NCBI RefSeq assembly: GCF_021353235.1
Contig: NZ_JAJTWT010000001.1
Coordinates: forward strand, 682,001 to 746,000
DNA from: Pelomonas caseinilytica
Lineage (GTDB): Bacteria > Pseudomonadota > Gammaproteobacteria > Burkholderiales > Burkholderiaceae_C
Length of the DNA stretch: 64,000 nucleotides
Direction of reading: 5' to 3'
A program made the translations under genes and the position numbers. The notes below the pieces were generated by a model, which was not told the origin of the DNA, made no database searches, and saw nothing but the letters and a program-made list of their open reading frames with translations. This document shows positions 1 through 9,788 of the stretch, in pieces (position 1 is the first letter of the stretch; each line of letters begins with the position of its first letter).

Positions 1-2
1 AG

Positions 3-374
3 CAGGTCGCGCCGGGCGCCCACCCGGTGCTGGCCCTGATCGCCTTCTACCTCGGCGCTGCGGTGCTGAGCCTGCCGCTCTTCCTGCTCTTCCCGCTGCA
101 GGCGCCGCTGGCGCAGGCCGCGGGCGGCCTGGGTGGCGCGGTCTGGGGCGTGGCCGTGGCCATCGTGCTGATCGAGCTCGGCTTCCTGCTGGCCTACCGC
201 GCCGGCGGCAGCCTGTCGAGCGCCTTCGTGCTGTCGGCCTCGGTCGTCACCGCCGCCCTGCTGGCCATCGGGCTCGTCGTCTTCAAGGAGGCCGTGAGCC
301 TCAAGCAAATCGCCGGCCTCGGGCTCTGCCTGGCCGGCATCTGGCTGCTGTCGGGCAACCGCAGCACGCACTGA
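3..374 (+). CDS. DMT/EamA-type small transporter, C-terminal part (5' cut by window)
   Basis: The reading frame is open from the window edge (in frame from base 3), so the true start lies upstream; the GTG at 27 is probably internal. The visible ~123 residues hold about four hydrophobic helices. They end in a pattern typical of drug/metabolite transporters: a Gly-rich helix, a short KEAVSLKQIAG loop and a last helix GLCLAGIWLL. The family exports or exchanges small metabolites across the inner membrane; the substrate cannot be told. The stop is 27 bp before pepN, so the two may be co-transcribed. Confidence 0.7.
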   Translation, partial: QVAPGAHPVLALIAFYLGAAVLSLPLFLLFPLQAPLAQAAGGLGGAVWGVAVAIVLIELGFLLAYRAGGSLSSAFVLSASVVTAALLAIGLVVFKEAVSLKQIAGLGLCLAGIWLLSGNRSTH

Positions 375-401
375 TCGAACCATCCCACAAGGAAGCCCCT
401 C

Positions 402-3077
402 ATGCGTGAAGGCACCTCCCCCCTGATCCATCGGCTGGACTACCAGCAACCCGCCTACTGGATCCGCAAGGTCGACCTGACTTTCGACCTCGACCCGGCC
501 AAGACCCTGGTCACGAGCAAGATGCAGGTCGAGCGCAACCGCGCCGTGCCGCACGGCCCGCTGCGTCTGCACGGCGAGGAGCTGAACCTGCTGCGCGTGC
601 TCATCGACGGCAGCAGCGTCTCCTTCCGCCAGGAGGGGCATGAGCTGGTCATCGAGGGCGCGCCGGATGCCGACTTCGCGCTCGAGATCCGCAACACCTG
701 CTGCCCCGAGAAGAACACGGCCCTGTCCGGGCTCTACACCTCGGGCGGCAGCTTCTTCACGCAGTGCGAGGCCGAGGGCTTCCGCCGCATCACCTACTTC
801 CTCGACCGGCCGGACGTGATGGCCGTCTACACGGTGACCCTGCGGGCCGACGCGTCCAGATACCCCATCCTGCTGTCCAACGGCAACCTGACGGACAGCG
901 GCAGGCTCGACAACGGCCGCCACTTCGCCGTCTGGAGCGACCCCTTCCCCAAGCCCAGCTACCTCTTCGCCGTCGTCGCCGGTGACCTCGTGGCGCGTGA
1001 ACAGCGCGTCCGCACCCGCGCCGGCAAGGACCATCTGCTGCAGGTCTACGTGCGCCGCGGCGACCTGGAGAAGACCGAGCATGCGATGAACAGCCTCATC
1101 GCCTCCATGGTGTGGGACGAAGCCCGCTTCGGCCTGCCGCTGGACCTGGAGCGCTTCATGGTCGTCGGCGTGTCCGACTTCAACATGGGCGCGATGGAGA
1201 ACAAGGGCCTGAACATCTTCAACACCAGCGCCCTGCTCGCCTCCCCCGCCACCGCGACGGACGCCGACTTCCACCGCATCGAGTCCATCGTCGCCCACGA
1301 GTACTTCCACAACTGGACCGGCAACCGCGTCACCTGCCGCGACTGGTTCCAGCTGTCGCTGAAGGAGGGCCTGACCGTCTTCCGCGACCAGGAGTTCTCC
1401 ATGGACATGGCCGGCACCCCGTCGGCCCGCGCCGTCTGCCGCATCCAGGACGTGCGCCAGCTGCGCGCCCTGCAGTTCCCCGAGGACAGCGGCGCCATGG
1501 CCCACCCCGTGCGCCCGGACAGCTACGCCGAGATCAACAACTTCTACACGACCACGGTCTACGAAAAGGGCGCCGAGGTCGTGCGCATGTACCAGACGCT
1601 GGTGGGCCGCAAGGGCTTCGAGGCGGGCATGAAGCTCTACTTCGAGCGCCACGACGGCCAGGCCGTGACCTGCGACGACTTCGCCGCCGCCATCGCCGAC
1701 GCCAACCCCGGCTCGCCCCTGGCCACGCGGCTGGACACCTTCAAGCGCTGGTACTCCCAGGCCGGCACGCCGCGCCTGACCGCCCGCGGCGAGCACGACG
1801 CCGCCGCTCGCACCTACACGCTGCGCCTGGCCCAACACACACCCGCGACGCCGGGCCAGGGCGACAAACAGCCCCAGGTCATCCCCGTCGTCATGGGCCT
1901 GCTGGACCGCCACGGCGCGGCCCTGGCCCTGAATGCCGCCGGCGACACCGAGACCGTGCTGGTGCTCGACCAGGCCGAGCAGACCTTCGTCTTCGAGAAC
2001 ATCGACAGCGAACCCGTGCCCTCGCTGCTGCGCGACTTCTCGGCCCCGGTGGTGCTGGACGACGGCCTCTCCGACGCGGCGCTGCTGGTGCTGATGCGCC
2101 ACGACAGCGACGCCTTCAACCGCTGGGAGGCCGGCCAGCGCCTGGCCCTCAACCGCATCCTGCATGCCCTGCGCGCCGGCCAGCCCCTGGTGCTGAGCCC
2201 CGCCTTCATCGAGGCCATGCGCGGCGTGCTCAACCACCCCGAGCTGGACCCGGCCTTCAAGGAGCTGGCCCTGACCCTGCCCGGCGAGAGCTACATCGCC
2301 GAGCAGCTCGACGTGGTCGACCCGCAGGCCATCCATGCCGCCGTGATGGCCGCCCAGGCGCAGCTGGCCAGTGCCCTGCGCGACGACTGGATCGCCGCCT
2401 TCGAGGCCCACCAGGTCCAGGGCGGCTACACGCCCGACCCGGCCTCCTCCGGCAAGCGGGCCCTGGCCAACCTGGCCCTGTCCATGCTCGTGCTGGACGC
2501 CCGGTCGAGCGGCGACGCCGTCTGGCCCGGCAAGGCCTACCAGCGCTTCAAGGACGCGTCCAACATGACCGACCGCCTGGGTGCCTTGGCGGCCCTGGTC
2601 AACGCCGGCGCCGAGCTGGCCGCGCCGGCGCTGGAGCGCTTCCACGCCCTCTTCAAGGACGACGCCCTCGTCATCGACAAGTGGTTCGCCCTGCAGGCCC
2701 GCGCGCCCGAGGTCGACGGCCGCGTCTTCGCCCGCGCCAAGGCGCTGACCAAGCACCCCGACTTCACGCTCAGGAACCCCAACCGCGCGCGCAGCCTGGT
2801 CGCCAGCCTGTGCATGTTCAACCCGGCGGCCTTCCACCGGACCGACGCCGCGGGCTACGTGTTCTGGGCCGACCAGGTGCTGGCCATGGACGCCATCAAC
2901 CCGCAGATCGCCAGCCGCATCGCCCGCGCCATGGACCGCTGGAGCGTCCTGGCCGAGCCCTACCGCAGCGCCGCCCGCGAGGCCGTCGCGCGCGTGGCCG
3001 CCAAGCCCGACCTGTCCACCGACGTGCGCGAGATCGTCGAGCGCGCCCTCGCCTCCGGAGAAAGCCAAGCCTCATGA
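402..3077 (+). CDS. pepN: aminopeptidase N (M1 family)
   Basis: A cytoplasmic zinc aminopeptidase that removes N-terminal residues from peptides in protein turnover. The 891-residue product has the usual PepN length. The substrate-recognition motif GAMEN is at about 263-267. The zinc site HEYFH is at 299-303, with the third ligand Glu at about 322 (LKEGLTV). The C-terminal half is the helical domain of bacterial PepN. The ATG at 402 has an AAGGAAG ribosome site about 7 bases upstream. Its TGA overlaps the fbp ATG (ATGA), which implies translational coupling. Confidence 0.96.
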   Translation: MREGTSPLIHRLDYQQPAYWIRKVDLTFDLDPAKTLVTSKMQVERNRAVPHGPLRLHGEELNLLRVLIDGSSVSFRQEGHELVIEGAPDADFALEIRNTCCPEKNTALSGLYTSGGSFFTQCEAEGFRRITYFLDRPDVMAVYTVTLRADASRYPILLSNGNLTDSGRLDNGRHFAVWSDPFPKPSYLFAVVAGDLVAREQRVRTRAGKDHLLQVYVRRGDLEKTEHAMNSLIASMVWDEARFGLPLDLERFMVVGVSDFNMGAMENKGLNIFNTSALLASPATATDADFHRIESIVAHEYFHNWTGNRVTCRDWFQLSLKEGLTVFRDQEFSMDMAGTPSARAVCRIQDVRQLRALQFPEDSGAMAHPVRPDSYAEINNFYTTTVYEKGAEVVRMYQTLVGRKGFEAGMKLYFERHDGQAVTCDDFAAAIADANPGSPLATRLDTFKRWYSQAGTPRLTARGEHDAAARTYTLRLAQHTPATPGQGDKQPQVIPVVMGLLDRHGAALALNAAGDTETVLVLDQAEQTFVFENIDSEPVPSLLRDFSAPVVLDDGLSDAALLVLMRHDSDAFNRWEAGQRLALNRILHALRAGQPLVLSPAFIEAMRGVLNHPELDPAFKELALTLPGESYIAEQLDVVDPQAIHAAVMAAQAQLASALRDDWIAAFEAHQVQGGYTPDPASSGKRALANLALSMLVLDARSSGDAVWPGKAYQRFKDASNMTDRLGALAALVNAGAELAAPALERFHALFKDDALVIDKWFALQARAPEVDGRVFARAKALTKHPDFTLRNPNRARSLVASLCMFNPAAFHRTDAAGYVFWADQVLAMDAINPQIASRIARAMDRWSVLAEPYRSAAREAVARVAAKPDLSTDVREIVERALASGESQAS

Positions 3078-4084
3078 GCCGCCAGACCAGCCTGACCCAA
3101 TACCTCATCGAGCAGCAGCGCGAGCACGGCCACATCCCGCAGGAGCTGCGGCTGCTGATCGAGATCGTCGCGCGCGCCTGCAAGCGCATCGCCATCGCCG
3201 TCAACAAGGGCGCCCTGGGCGACGTGCTCGGCACCGCCGGCAGCGAGAACGTGCAGGGCGAGGTGCAGAAGAAGCTCGACATCATCGCCAACGAGGTGCT
3301 GATCGAAGCCAACGAATGGGGCGGCCACCTCGCGGCCATGGCCAGCGAGGAGATGGACGGCATCTACGTCGTGCCCAACCGCTACCCCCAGGGCGAATAC
3401 CTGCTGCTGTTCGACCCGCTCGACGGCTCCAGCAACATCGACGTCAACGTCAGCATCGGCACCATCTTCAGCGTGCTGCGCAAGGTGGGGCATTCGCGCG
3501 GCGTGGCGGAGGACGACTTCCTGCAGCCCGGCAAGCAGCAGGCCGCGGCCGGCTACTGCGTCTACGGCCCGCAGAGCACGCTGGTGCTGACGGTGGGCGA
3601 CGGCGTGGCCATCTTCACGCTGGACCGCGAGACCGGCTCCTGGGTGCTGACCCAGGACCAGGTCAGGATCCCCGAGGACACGCGCGAGTTCGCGATCAAC
3701 ATGTCCAACATGCGCCACTGGGCCCCGCCGGTGCGCCGCTACATCGACGAATGCCTGGCCGGCGCCACCGGCCCGCGCGGCCGCGACTTCAACATGCGCT
3801 GGGTGGCCAGCATGGTGGCCGACGTGCACCGCATCCTCACCCGCGGCGGCGTCTTCCTCTACCCCTGGGACCAGCGCGAGCCCGACAAGCCCGGCAAGCT
3901 GCGCCTGATGTACGAGGCCAACCCCATGGCCTTCATCGTCGAACAGGCCGGCGGCGCGGCCACCAACTGCAGCGAGCGCATCATGGACCTCAAGCCCGGC
4001 AAGCTGCACGAGCGCGTGGCCGTGGCCCTGGGCTCGAAGAACGAGGTCGAGCGCATCACCGCCTACCACCGCGAGGCGTCCTGA
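3074..4084 (+). CDS. fbp: class I fructose-1,6-bisphosphatase
   Basis: Hydrolyses fructose 1,6-bisphosphate to fructose 6-phosphate in gluconeogenesis and the Calvin cycle (cytoplasm). The 336-residue protein carries the metal-binding DPLDGSSN motif from about residue 114, and the PWD and [14 protein letters not shown] blocks characteristic of class I enzymes. The ATG overlaps the pepN stop, so the start is fixed by coupling. The pepN-fbp order is common in Burkholderiales (from general knowledge). Confidence 0.97.
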   Translation: MSRQTSLTQYLIEQQREHGHIPQELRLLIEIVARACKRIAIAVNKGALGDVLGTAGSENVQGEVQKKLDIIANEVLIEANEWGGHLAAMASEEMDGIYVVPNRYPQGEYLLLFDPLDGSSNIDVNVSIGTIFSVLRKVGHSRGVAEDDFLQPGKQQAAAGYCVYGPQSTLVLTVGDGVAIFTLDRETGSWVLTQDQVRIPEDTREFAINMSNMRHWAPPVRRYIDECLAGATGPRGRDFNMRWVASMVADVHRILTRGGVFLYPWDQREPDKPGKLRLMYEANPMAFIVEQAGGAATNCSERIMDLKPGKLHERVAVALGSKNEVERITAYHREAS

Positions 4085-4105
4085 GCCTCGGCGGTGCCGG
4101 CGCCC

Positions 4106-4927
4106 TCAGGGCACCGGCCGCTCCATCCAGCCGGTGATCAGCTGTACGGCCTCGGCTTCCATGCCGATGAAGCCGTGCCAGTGCAGGGCCTCGCAGGGCT
4201 CGCCGAGGGGCGGTCCTCCGCCGTCCACGAGCAGCAGCTTCTTCAACGGCGCCGCGGTCAGCCCGCGCAGGATTTCCCCCACCTCGCGCGGCGAGGTGAC
4301 GCGGCACTCGTCGCGCGCATGGTGCAGCACCAGCACCGGCACCCGGATGGCGGCGAGGTCCTGGCGCGGCAGGCTGCCCGGCTTGTCGGGCGAGACGATG
4401 CTGGAGGTCAGCACCAGCCCCGCGATCGCGTTGCCTTCGCGGATGGCCGCCGCGGCGGCCGAAACCGTGCCCCGGCTCGTGCCCACCAGCCACACCGGCG
4501 CCGGCGAACGCGCCTTGACGAAGGCCAGTACGGCATGGATGTCCTCCAGGTGGGCCGGCGCCACGCGGTCGGCATAGCCCAGCTCGGTCTTGTCGCTGGG
4601 CTTGCCGAAGATGGCGACGTCATAGCCACGGGCGATGAAGCCGCGGGCCGAGCGCACCAGGAAGTTCCGGCTCGTCGCCTGGCCGTCCACCACCCGCCCG
4701 AAGCCGCCACCCGCGCCGGGGAAGAGCAGCACCGTGCCCTTGGCGGCCATGCCGCCCGCGCCCGGCTGCGCCCCCTCGGCCGGCGCCGACGACTCCCAGA
4801 ACAGCGAGACGGCGACGCCTTCGCGCGTCGGCACCTCCAGCCGCACCCCTTCGGCCACCGCCGGCCGCGCCGCCGCCAGCAGCCCTGCCGCAAGGGCCGC
4901 AAGCCCCCATCGCCAACCACAGCCCAT
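4106..4927 (-). CDS. exported alpha/beta-hydrolase (dienelactone hydrolase-like)
   Basis: A 273-residue protein with a Sec signal peptide (MGCGWRWG followed by an Ala/Leu helix ending near AVAEG), so it should act in the periplasm. The fold signature is visible: oxyanion region LLFPGAGGGFG, nucleophile elbow GTSRGT with Ser at about 151, an acid in the HHARDECRV region, and a late His (ALHWHGF). The substrate is unknown. A longer frame reaches to 5053 but overlaps the tRNA, so the ATG at 4927 was chosen. Convergent with fbp, 21 bp apart. Confidence 0.8.
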   Translation of the reverse strand: MGCGWRWGLAALAAGLLAAARPAVAEGVRLEVPTREGVAVSLFWESSAPAEGAQPGAGGMAAKGTVLLFPGAGGGFGRVVDGQATSRNFLVRSARGFIARGYDVAIFGKPSDKTELGYADRVAPAHLEDIHAVLAFVKARSPAPVWLVGTSRGTVSAAAAAIREGNAIAGLVLTSSIVSPDKPGSLPRQDLAAIRVPVLVLHHARDECRVTSPREVGEILRGLTAAPLKKLLLVDGGGPPLGEPCEALHWHGFIGMEAEAVQLITGWMERPVP

Positions 4928-5045
4928 GAGCCACCTCCTCGCGCACGAACGACGCACACCGGGGCAGTGTGCCGCGTCTTGGCAGCCCTGCGCGATTCGG
5001 CTATGATTCAAGGCTTCGCACCCGGCGCTGCCGGGCTTTCGCGAA

Positions 5046-5121
5046 GCCGGCATAGCTCAGTTGGTAGAGCAGCGCATTCGTAATGCGAAGGTCGGGGGTT
5101 CGACTCCTCTTGCCGGCACCA
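5046..5121 (+). tRNA. tRNA-Thr (anticodon CGT)
   Basis: A 76-base cloverleaf. Acceptor arms are GCCGGCA (5046-5052) and TGCCGGC (5111-5117), followed by A and an encoded CCA. The D arm has AGTTGGTA and the T arm has GGTTCGACTCC. The anticodon loop TTCGTAA places CGT at 5079-5081. It closely matches E. coli tRNA-Thr(CGU) from memory. Followed at once by a terminator. Confidence 0.96.
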
Positions 5122-5127
5122 GAATTC

Positions 5128-5157
5128 AAAGCCACCTTCGGGTGGCTTTTTTCTTTT
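5128..5157 (+). terminator. rho-independent terminator of tRNA-Thr
   Basis: The perfect stem AAAGCCACC / GGTGGCTTT with a TTCG tetraloop (5137-5140) runs directly into a T-rich tail (5147-5157). It lies 6 bases after the tRNA CCA. Confidence 0.93.
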
Positions 5158-5187
5158 GCCTTTGCATGTGCGGATTGCGCCTGAGGC

Positions 5188-5967
5188 ATGGCCACCCAAT
5201 GCGCGCGCACTCCGCCCGAGCGTCCGGTCGCGCTGCTGCGCGCGCCCGAGGGCGTCGGCGGCGAGCGCTTCTTCCTGAAGCACGCCGGCAAGGCGCCGCT
5301 GCCGGGCCTGCGCGAGCTGGACGCGCACCTGTGGCCCGGCCATGAGCCGCTGCTGGAGGCCCGCACGCGCGAGGCCCTGCTCGGGGCCGTGCAGATGAAC
5401 ACGCTCGAGTTCCACGCCTGGAACGCGCGGCTGCCGCGGCTGGACAAGCCCGACCGCATGATCTTCGACCTCGACCCCGGCGAGGGCGTGGACTGGCGTG
5501 CCGTCTGCGAGGGGGCCCGCCTCGTGCGCGAACGGCTCGGCCGCTAGGTCAAGACCAGCGGCGGGCGCGGCCTGCACGTCGTCGTGCCGCTGGCGGCGCG
5601 CTGGGCGGTGGACGTGGTGCGGCGCTTCTCGCAGACGGTGGCCGAGCAGCTGGCCGCGGCGGACCCTGACCGCTTCGTCGCGCGCAGCGGCGAGGCCCAC
5701 CGGGTGGGCCGCATCTTCGTGGACTACCTGCGCAACGGCGAGGGTGCCACCGCCGTCGCCGCCTACTCGCTGCGCGCCAGGCCGGGCCTGGGCGTGGCCA
5801 TGCCGGTCGCCTGGGAGGCGCTGGACGAGGTGGGCAGCGCGACCGAATGGAGCATCGCCAACGCGCTGGACCACCTGGCGTCGCGCCGCGCCGACCCCTG
5901 GGCCGAACTCGACGCGAGCAAGCAGTCGCTGGCCGGGCCGCTGAAGGCCCTGGGCCTTCAACCCTGA
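5188..5967 (+). pseudogene. LigD polymerase/primase domain remnant, truncated and with in-frame TAG
   Basis: The frame encodes the second half of the LigD (NHEJ DNA repair) primase-polymerase domain: MNTLEFHAWNAR, DRMIFDLDPGEG, KTSGGRGLHVVVP, and a C-terminal block RADPWAELDASKQSL. Missing are the phosphoesterase domain, the ligase domain and the first part of the polymerase domain. An in-frame TAG at 5545-5547 sits directly before the conserved VKTSGG motif. With the N-terminal loss and the nonsense codon it should be non-functional. It lies next to a tRNA, a common junction site, which suggests a deletion or integration scar. It overlaps the convergent ompA-like gene by 10 bp. Confidence 0.85.
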
Positions 5968-6650
5968 GGCGCCGCCTCCGACAGGAAGATCTCCACGCGC
6001 CGGTTGGCCGCGCGGCCGGCCTCGGTGTCGTTGCTGGCCACCGGCTCGTGCGAACCGCGGCCTGCGACCGTGACGCGGGAGGGCGCGAGGCCGCGCGAGC
6101 TGAGGTAGTCGCGCACGGACTCGGCGCGCTCGCGCGACAGCGGGTCGTTGATGGCGTCGCTGCCGGTGCTGTCGGTGTGGCCGACGATGGTCACGCGCAC
6201 GTTGGGGTCGAGGTTGCGGCCGATCTCGTCGAGCACCGGGCGCATCTGCGGCTTGATGTCGGCGCGGCCGGTGTCGAAGGAGACGTCGCTCGGCACGTTG
6301 AGCTTGAGGCGGTTGTCGGCCGTGCGCTGCACCTCCACGCCCGTGCCCTGGCTGGCGCGCGCCAGCGCTTCGCGCTTTTCCTCCATGCGCTTGGACCACA
6401 GGTTGCCGGCCACCGCCCCAAGGGCGCCGCCGATGACCGCGCCGCGCCCGGCATGGCCGCCGGTGACCGAGCCCAGCACCGCGCCGGCCACGGCGCCGAC
6501 GCCGGCGCCCTGGGCGGTGCCGCGCTCACGCTCGCTCATCGACGAGCAGCCGGCAGCCAGCACCAGGCTGGCCGCGAGGGTCGCCACGCCCGCGCGGCGG
6601 ACGGCGGAGGAGGCACGGAAAGAGGCACTGGAAGAGGAAAGGGTGGCCAT
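5958..6650 (-). CDS. OmpA-family glycine-zipper lipoprotein
   Basis: A 230-residue outer-membrane lipoprotein with lipobox LAAGC (Cys about 35). A glycine-zipper segment follows (GAGVGAVAGAVLGS... to about 82). Then comes an OmpA peptidoglycan-binding domain (about 115-228) with VSFDTG, GHTDSTGS, LSRERAESV and GRAANRRVEI. It likely tethers the outer membrane to peptidoglycan. ATG 6650 has GAGGTTTCC directly before it; an upstream ATG at 6728 lacks a ribosome site and would bury the signal peptide. Confidence 0.88.
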   Translation of the reverse strand: MATLSSSSASFRASSAVRRAGVATLAASLVLAAGCSSMSERERGTAQGAGVGAVAGAVLGSVTGGHAGRGAVIGGALGAVAGNLWSKRMEEKREALARASQGTGVEVQRTADNRLKLNVPSDVSFDTGRADIKPQMRPVLDEIGRNLDPNVRVTIVGHTDSTGSDAINDPLSRERAESVRDYLSSRGLAPSRVTVAGRGSHEPVASNDTEAGRAANRRVEIFLSEAAPQG

Positions 6651-6763
6651 GGAAACCTCGGCTGTGTTTGTGGGAATGGGGGAATCGTCCGGCCCCGCGG
6701 CGGGCGCCCCTGTCATCGGCCGCCGCACCGCCTTGTCGGCCTCGTCCTACCGACAGGCGCGGG

Positions 6764-6802
6764 AAAGCCGCCGGGCCCGTCCATGGGACGAGGCCCGGCG
6801 GC
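6764..6802 (-). terminator. GC-rich hairpin downstream of csbD-like gene
   Basis: An 11-bp perfect inverted repeat (GCCGCCGGGCC at 6767-6777, GGCCCGGCGGC at 6792-6802) lies 24 bases beyond the csbD-like stop. Read leftward it is followed by TTTCCC, a weak T tract. It is a plausible terminator for the leftward transcript. Confidence 0.6.
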
Positions 6803-6825
6803 CTCCTGGCATCGGCGCTGTGCAA

Positions 6826-7020
6826 TCAGGGCTTGCGGGCGCTGTCGCGGGCGTCCTTGACGACTTCGCGGGCATCGCCCACGGCCTTCTGGGCCTTGCC
6901 CTCGACCTGGTGGGCCGCACCCTTGACCTGCTGGTCGGTACTGCCGATGGCTTCGCCCAGCTTGCGCTGCGCCTTGCCGGCCGCGTCCTTCACACTGCCC
7001 TTGATCTGGTCGGTATTCAT
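6826..7020 (-). CDS. CsbD-family stress-response protein
   Basis: A 64-residue hydrophilic, Lys/Ala-rich helical protein. It starts MNTDQIKGSVKDAAGKAQ and has repeated KGAAxQxxGKAQKA-like segments, the signature of CsbD/YjbJ general-stress proteins. The molecular function of the family is not established. ATG 7020 is preceded by an excellent AAGGAG site. Confidence 0.88.
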   Translation of the reverse strand: MNTDQIKGSVKDAAGKAQRKLGEAIGSTDQQVKGAAHQVEGKAQKAVGDAREVVKDARDSARKP

Positions 7021-7256
7021 GGCTGAACTCCTTTTCAATCGCCCGTGACGGGATGTCACCGGTTGCCTTCAGACTAACCTCCACTCTGAGCGAACGGCAG
7101 CGGTGCTCGCGCCGTCTGTCGGTGGGTGCAGTCCTACGGTGTGCCAGCCCGCGCCTCGCTGCCGGCGTTCCTACGGGTGGCACCGGCGCCGTCCGCTGCC
7201 GACCGCCGCGCCGTCCGCGCATGCTTGCCTCACCACTCGACTTCAGGAGCGCAACC

Positions 7257-7334
7257 ATGGGTAAGTATTTCCTCGCTTGGCTGCTCGGCGTGCCGGGCAT
7301 CGTGCTGCTGCTGGTCTACCTGTTCTTCCATTGA
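7257..7334 (+). CDS. 25-residue single-helix membrane protein
   Basis: The small ORF encodes MGKYFLAWLLGVPGIVLLLV followed by YLFFH. It is almost entirely one transmembrane helix with a Gly-Val-Pro kink. The AGGAG at about 7245-7249 is 8 bases before the ATG. Very similar micro-proteins are familiar from Burkholderiales and Pseudomonas genomes (memory, not checked); no function is known. It is divergent from the csbD-like gene and convergent with the hybrid kinase. Confidence 0.72.
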   Translation: MGKYFLAWLLGVPGIVLLLVYLFFH

Positions 7335-7364
7335 CCACCGCAGGCACGCCGGCCGCCGCCACGC

Positions 7365-8999
7365 TCATGCGGGCGGGGCGGCGAGCTGGACCACCGCGCT
7401 GACCAGAGCGTCGGGAGCGACCGGCTTGGCGAGGTGGAGCTGGTAGCCGGTGCTGAGGGCCCGCTCGGCATCCTCGCGGCCGGCATAGGCGGTGAAGGCC
7501 GCCGCCGGGGTGCCGCCTCCCGCTTCGGGCGGCAGGGCACGCACGCGGCGGATAAGGTCGTAGCCGTCCTCGCCGGGCATGCCGATGTCGCTGAGCAGCA
7601 CGTCGGGCCTGTCCTGCACCAGCCGCTGCAGGCCTTCCGCCGCCGTCGCCGCGGTGCTGACCTTGGCGCCGGCACCGGTCAGGATGCGGGCGGTGATGTC
7701 GCGCACGTCGGCCTCGTCGTCGACGAGCAGGACATGGACCTCGTCCAGCCTGGAGTCGGCGGTCGCGGCGGCACCGGCCGGCATTGTGGCCGTCGGCAGG
7801 ACGGACTCCTCGGCCAGCGCCGGCAGGGTGATGATGAAGGTGGCGCCCCGCCCCGGCCCGGCGCTGTGCGCCTCGACGGAGCCCCCGTGGCGCAGCACCA
7901 GTTGCCGCACGATGGCCAGGCCGATGCCCAGGCCGCCATGGCGGCGCGTGGTGGTGGCGTCCTGCTGCTGGAAGCGGTCGAACAGCCGCGGCAGGAAGGC
8001 CGGCTCGATGCCCTGGCCGGTGTCGGCCACCGTCACCAGCAGCCGATCGCCCGAGCGCGTCAGCGACACCTCGACACGGCCGCCACGCGGCGTGAACTTC
8101 ATGGCGTTGTCCAGCAGATTGCCCACCACTTGCTGCAGCCGCGCCGCGTCACCCATCACCCAGCCGGGATCGGCGCCGAAACGGGGCCGCAGCACGAGGC
8201 CGCGCGCGGTGGCCGTCGGCAGCGCGGAGTCGACGGCCACCGCGAGGACGGCGCCGAGTTCGATGCGCTGCATGTCCAGGCGCATCTGGCCGGTCTCGAT
8301 GCGCGTCATGTCCAGCAGGTCCTCGATGAGCTGCACCTGCTGCCGCGCGTTGCGGGCGATGGCGTCCAGGCCGTGCTTGAGGGTGGCGGCGTCGAAGACG
8401 CCCCGGTCCAGCACGTGGGCCCAGCCGAGGATGGCCGACAACGGCGTGCGCAGTTCGTGCGACAGCGTCGCCAGGAACTCGCCCTTGGAATGGCTCGCCC
8501 GCTCGGCCTCGGCGCGGGCCAGCTGCGAGGCCCGCAGCGCCTCGGCCAGGGCCCGCTCGCCGGCGCGCCGGGCGGTGATGTCCTGCGTGAGCTTGAGAAA
8601 GCCGAGCAGCTCGCCGCGCGGCCCGCGCAGCGCCGTCAGCACCACGGCCACGTCGAAGCGGCTGCCGTCGCGGCGCACGCGCTGGCCTTCGCCCTTGTAC
8701 TCGCCGTGGCGGATGGCCACCTCCAGCTCCTGCTCGGGCTGGCCGAGCGCGCAGTCCTCGGGCGTGAAGATGGCTGCGAAGGACATGCCCACGGCGTCTT
8801 CGGCGCTGTAGCCCATCATGAGCTCGGCGCCAAGGTGCCAGGAGCTGATGCGGCCCTCGGGGGTGAGGGTGTAGATGGCGTAATCGCGCACACCGTGCAG
8901 CAAGGCTTGCAGGGTGGCGGTTCGTTCATGCAGCAGGTTCTCGACCTGGCTGATGCCCGGGTCGTCGGGTGAGGGATGTCCTTGGGCCTCGCCGTCCAT
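7365..8999 (-). CDS. PAS - histidine kinase - receiver hybrid sensor kinase
   Basis: A 544-residue cytoplasmic hybrid kinase. A PAS domain (about 30-150, with ISSWHLGAELMMGYS) is followed by a short coiled linker. The HisKA H-box SHELRTPL has His at about 181. The HATPase has NLLDNAMKFTP, DTGQGIEP and GGLGIGLAIV. The C-terminal receiver has acidic DDEAD, phospho-acceptor Asp at about 471 (LLSDIGMPG) and LAKPV. No transmembrane segment is present, so it senses an intracellular signal. ATG 8999 has GAGGAAG upstream. No partner output gene is adjacent. Confidence 0.92.
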   Translation of the reverse strand: MDGEAQGHPSPDDPGISQVENLLHERTATLQALLHGVRDYAIYTLTPEGRISSWHLGAELMMGYSAEDAVGMSFAAIFTPEDCALGQPEQELEVAIRHGEYKGEGQRVRRDGSRFDVAVVLTALRGPRGELLGFLKLTQDITARRAGERALAEALRASQLARAEAERASHSKGEFLATLSHELRTPLSAILGWAHVLDRGVFDAATLKHGLDAIARNARQQVQLIEDLLDMTRIETGQMRLDMQRIELGAVLAVAVDSALPTATARGLVLRPRFGADPGWVMGDAARLQQVVGNLLDNAMKFTPRGGRVEVSLTRSGDRLLVTVADTGQGIEPAFLPRLFDRFQQQDATTTRRHGGLGIGLAIVRQLVLRHGGSVEAHSAGPGRGATFIITLPALAEESVLPTATMPAGAAATADSRLDEVHVLLVDDEADVRDITARILTGAGAKVSTAATAAEGLQRLVQDRPDVLLSDIGMPGEDGYDLIRRVRALPPEAGGGTPAAAFTAYAGREDAERALSTGYQLHLAKPVAPDALVSAVVQLAAPPA

Positions 9000-9192
9000 G
9001 TCGGGCTTCCTCGCGTTGCGGTGCTGAAACGATGGCCGCCGGGCTGGGGCCGCAGGCGCCGCGCGGCAAGCGTCGCACCCGGCCACAGGCCCCGGGTGCC
9101 CGGGGCGCGCAACGCACGCACCGGATGAGGCAGCCGGCATGCCTGGCATCCGCCTTGCCCGCGCAAAGATCGTCCCAGCCCGGGAGAACCCC

Positions 9193-9618
9193 ATGTCCAG
9201 GATCGCCGACATCATGTCCACCGATGTGCGCACCATCCAGCCCCAGGAAAGCCTGCGGCGCGCCGCGCAATGCATGCAGCAGCTGGATGTCGGCGCCCTG
9301 CCCGTCTGCGACGGCGAGCGCCTGCTCGGCATGCTGACCGACCGCGACATCGCCATGCGCGCCGTGGCCGACGGCCTCGACCCCGACCAGGCCTGCGTGT
9401 CCGACATCATGAGCCCCGACGTGCGGACCTGCCGCGCCGACGAGGACGCCGAGGAGGCCAAGCGCCTGATGGGCGACCTGCAAGTCCGCCGCCTGCCGGT
9501 GGTGGACCAGGACCGCCGCCTCGTGGGCATCGTCTCCCTCGGCGACCTGGCGGTACGTGAGGGCGGCCACATCGACGAAGCCGTTCGCGAGATCTCCCAG
9601 CCTTCCAATAGCCACTGA
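9193..9618 (+). CDS. tandem CBS-domain protein
   Basis: A 141-residue protein made of two CBS domains (about 8-62 and 72-128). Each has the IMSxDVRT start and a GxLTDRDI- or GIVSLGDLAV-type end. CBS pairs bind adenine nucleotides and serve as energy or redox sensors, here without an attached effector domain. ATG 9193 has GGGAGA 6 bases upstream; an earlier ATG (9139) lacks a site. Confidence 0.9.
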   Translation: MSRIADIMSTDVRTIQPQESLRRAAQCMQQLDVGALPVCDGERLLGMLTDRDIAMRAVADGLDPDQACVSDIMSPDVRTCRADEDAEEAKRLMGDLQVRRLPVVDQDRRLVGIVSLGDLAVREGGHIDEAVREISQPSNSH

Positions 9619-9648
9619 AGTGACACTCCCTCCGCCCCAGTGAATACC

Positions 9649-9728
9649 AACACAGCCACAGAGGCACAGAGACACAGAGGGGCCTTCAGCCCGCTGCCTC
9701 TGTGCCTCCGTGTCTCTGTGGCTGTGTT
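9649..9728. repeat. dispersed CACAGAG hairpin repeat, copy A
   Basis: Two 32-base arms (9649-9680 and 9697-9728) form an almost perfect inverted repeat built of CACAGAG/CTCTGTG units, with about a 16-base loop. Copies occur at 18183, 19524 and 48714. This one begins 31 bp after the CBS stop codon. Confidence 0.85.
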
Positions 9729-9788
9729 CCTGGGCCTCGCCCAGCCTACGGTTTCCATGCGCCGTGGCCGCCGCGCCCCTCGAAATGG

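Noticed and set aside
1112..3073. Long open frame upstream of fbp in another frame of pepN
   Set aside because: Arg/Pro/Ala shadow composition. pepN is real in the other frame and fbp starts at the ATGA overlap.
9649..9728. CACAGAG units as a CRISPR or VNTR
   Set aside because: The units form one inverted repeat, not direct repeats with unique spacers, and recur as single elements elsewhere.
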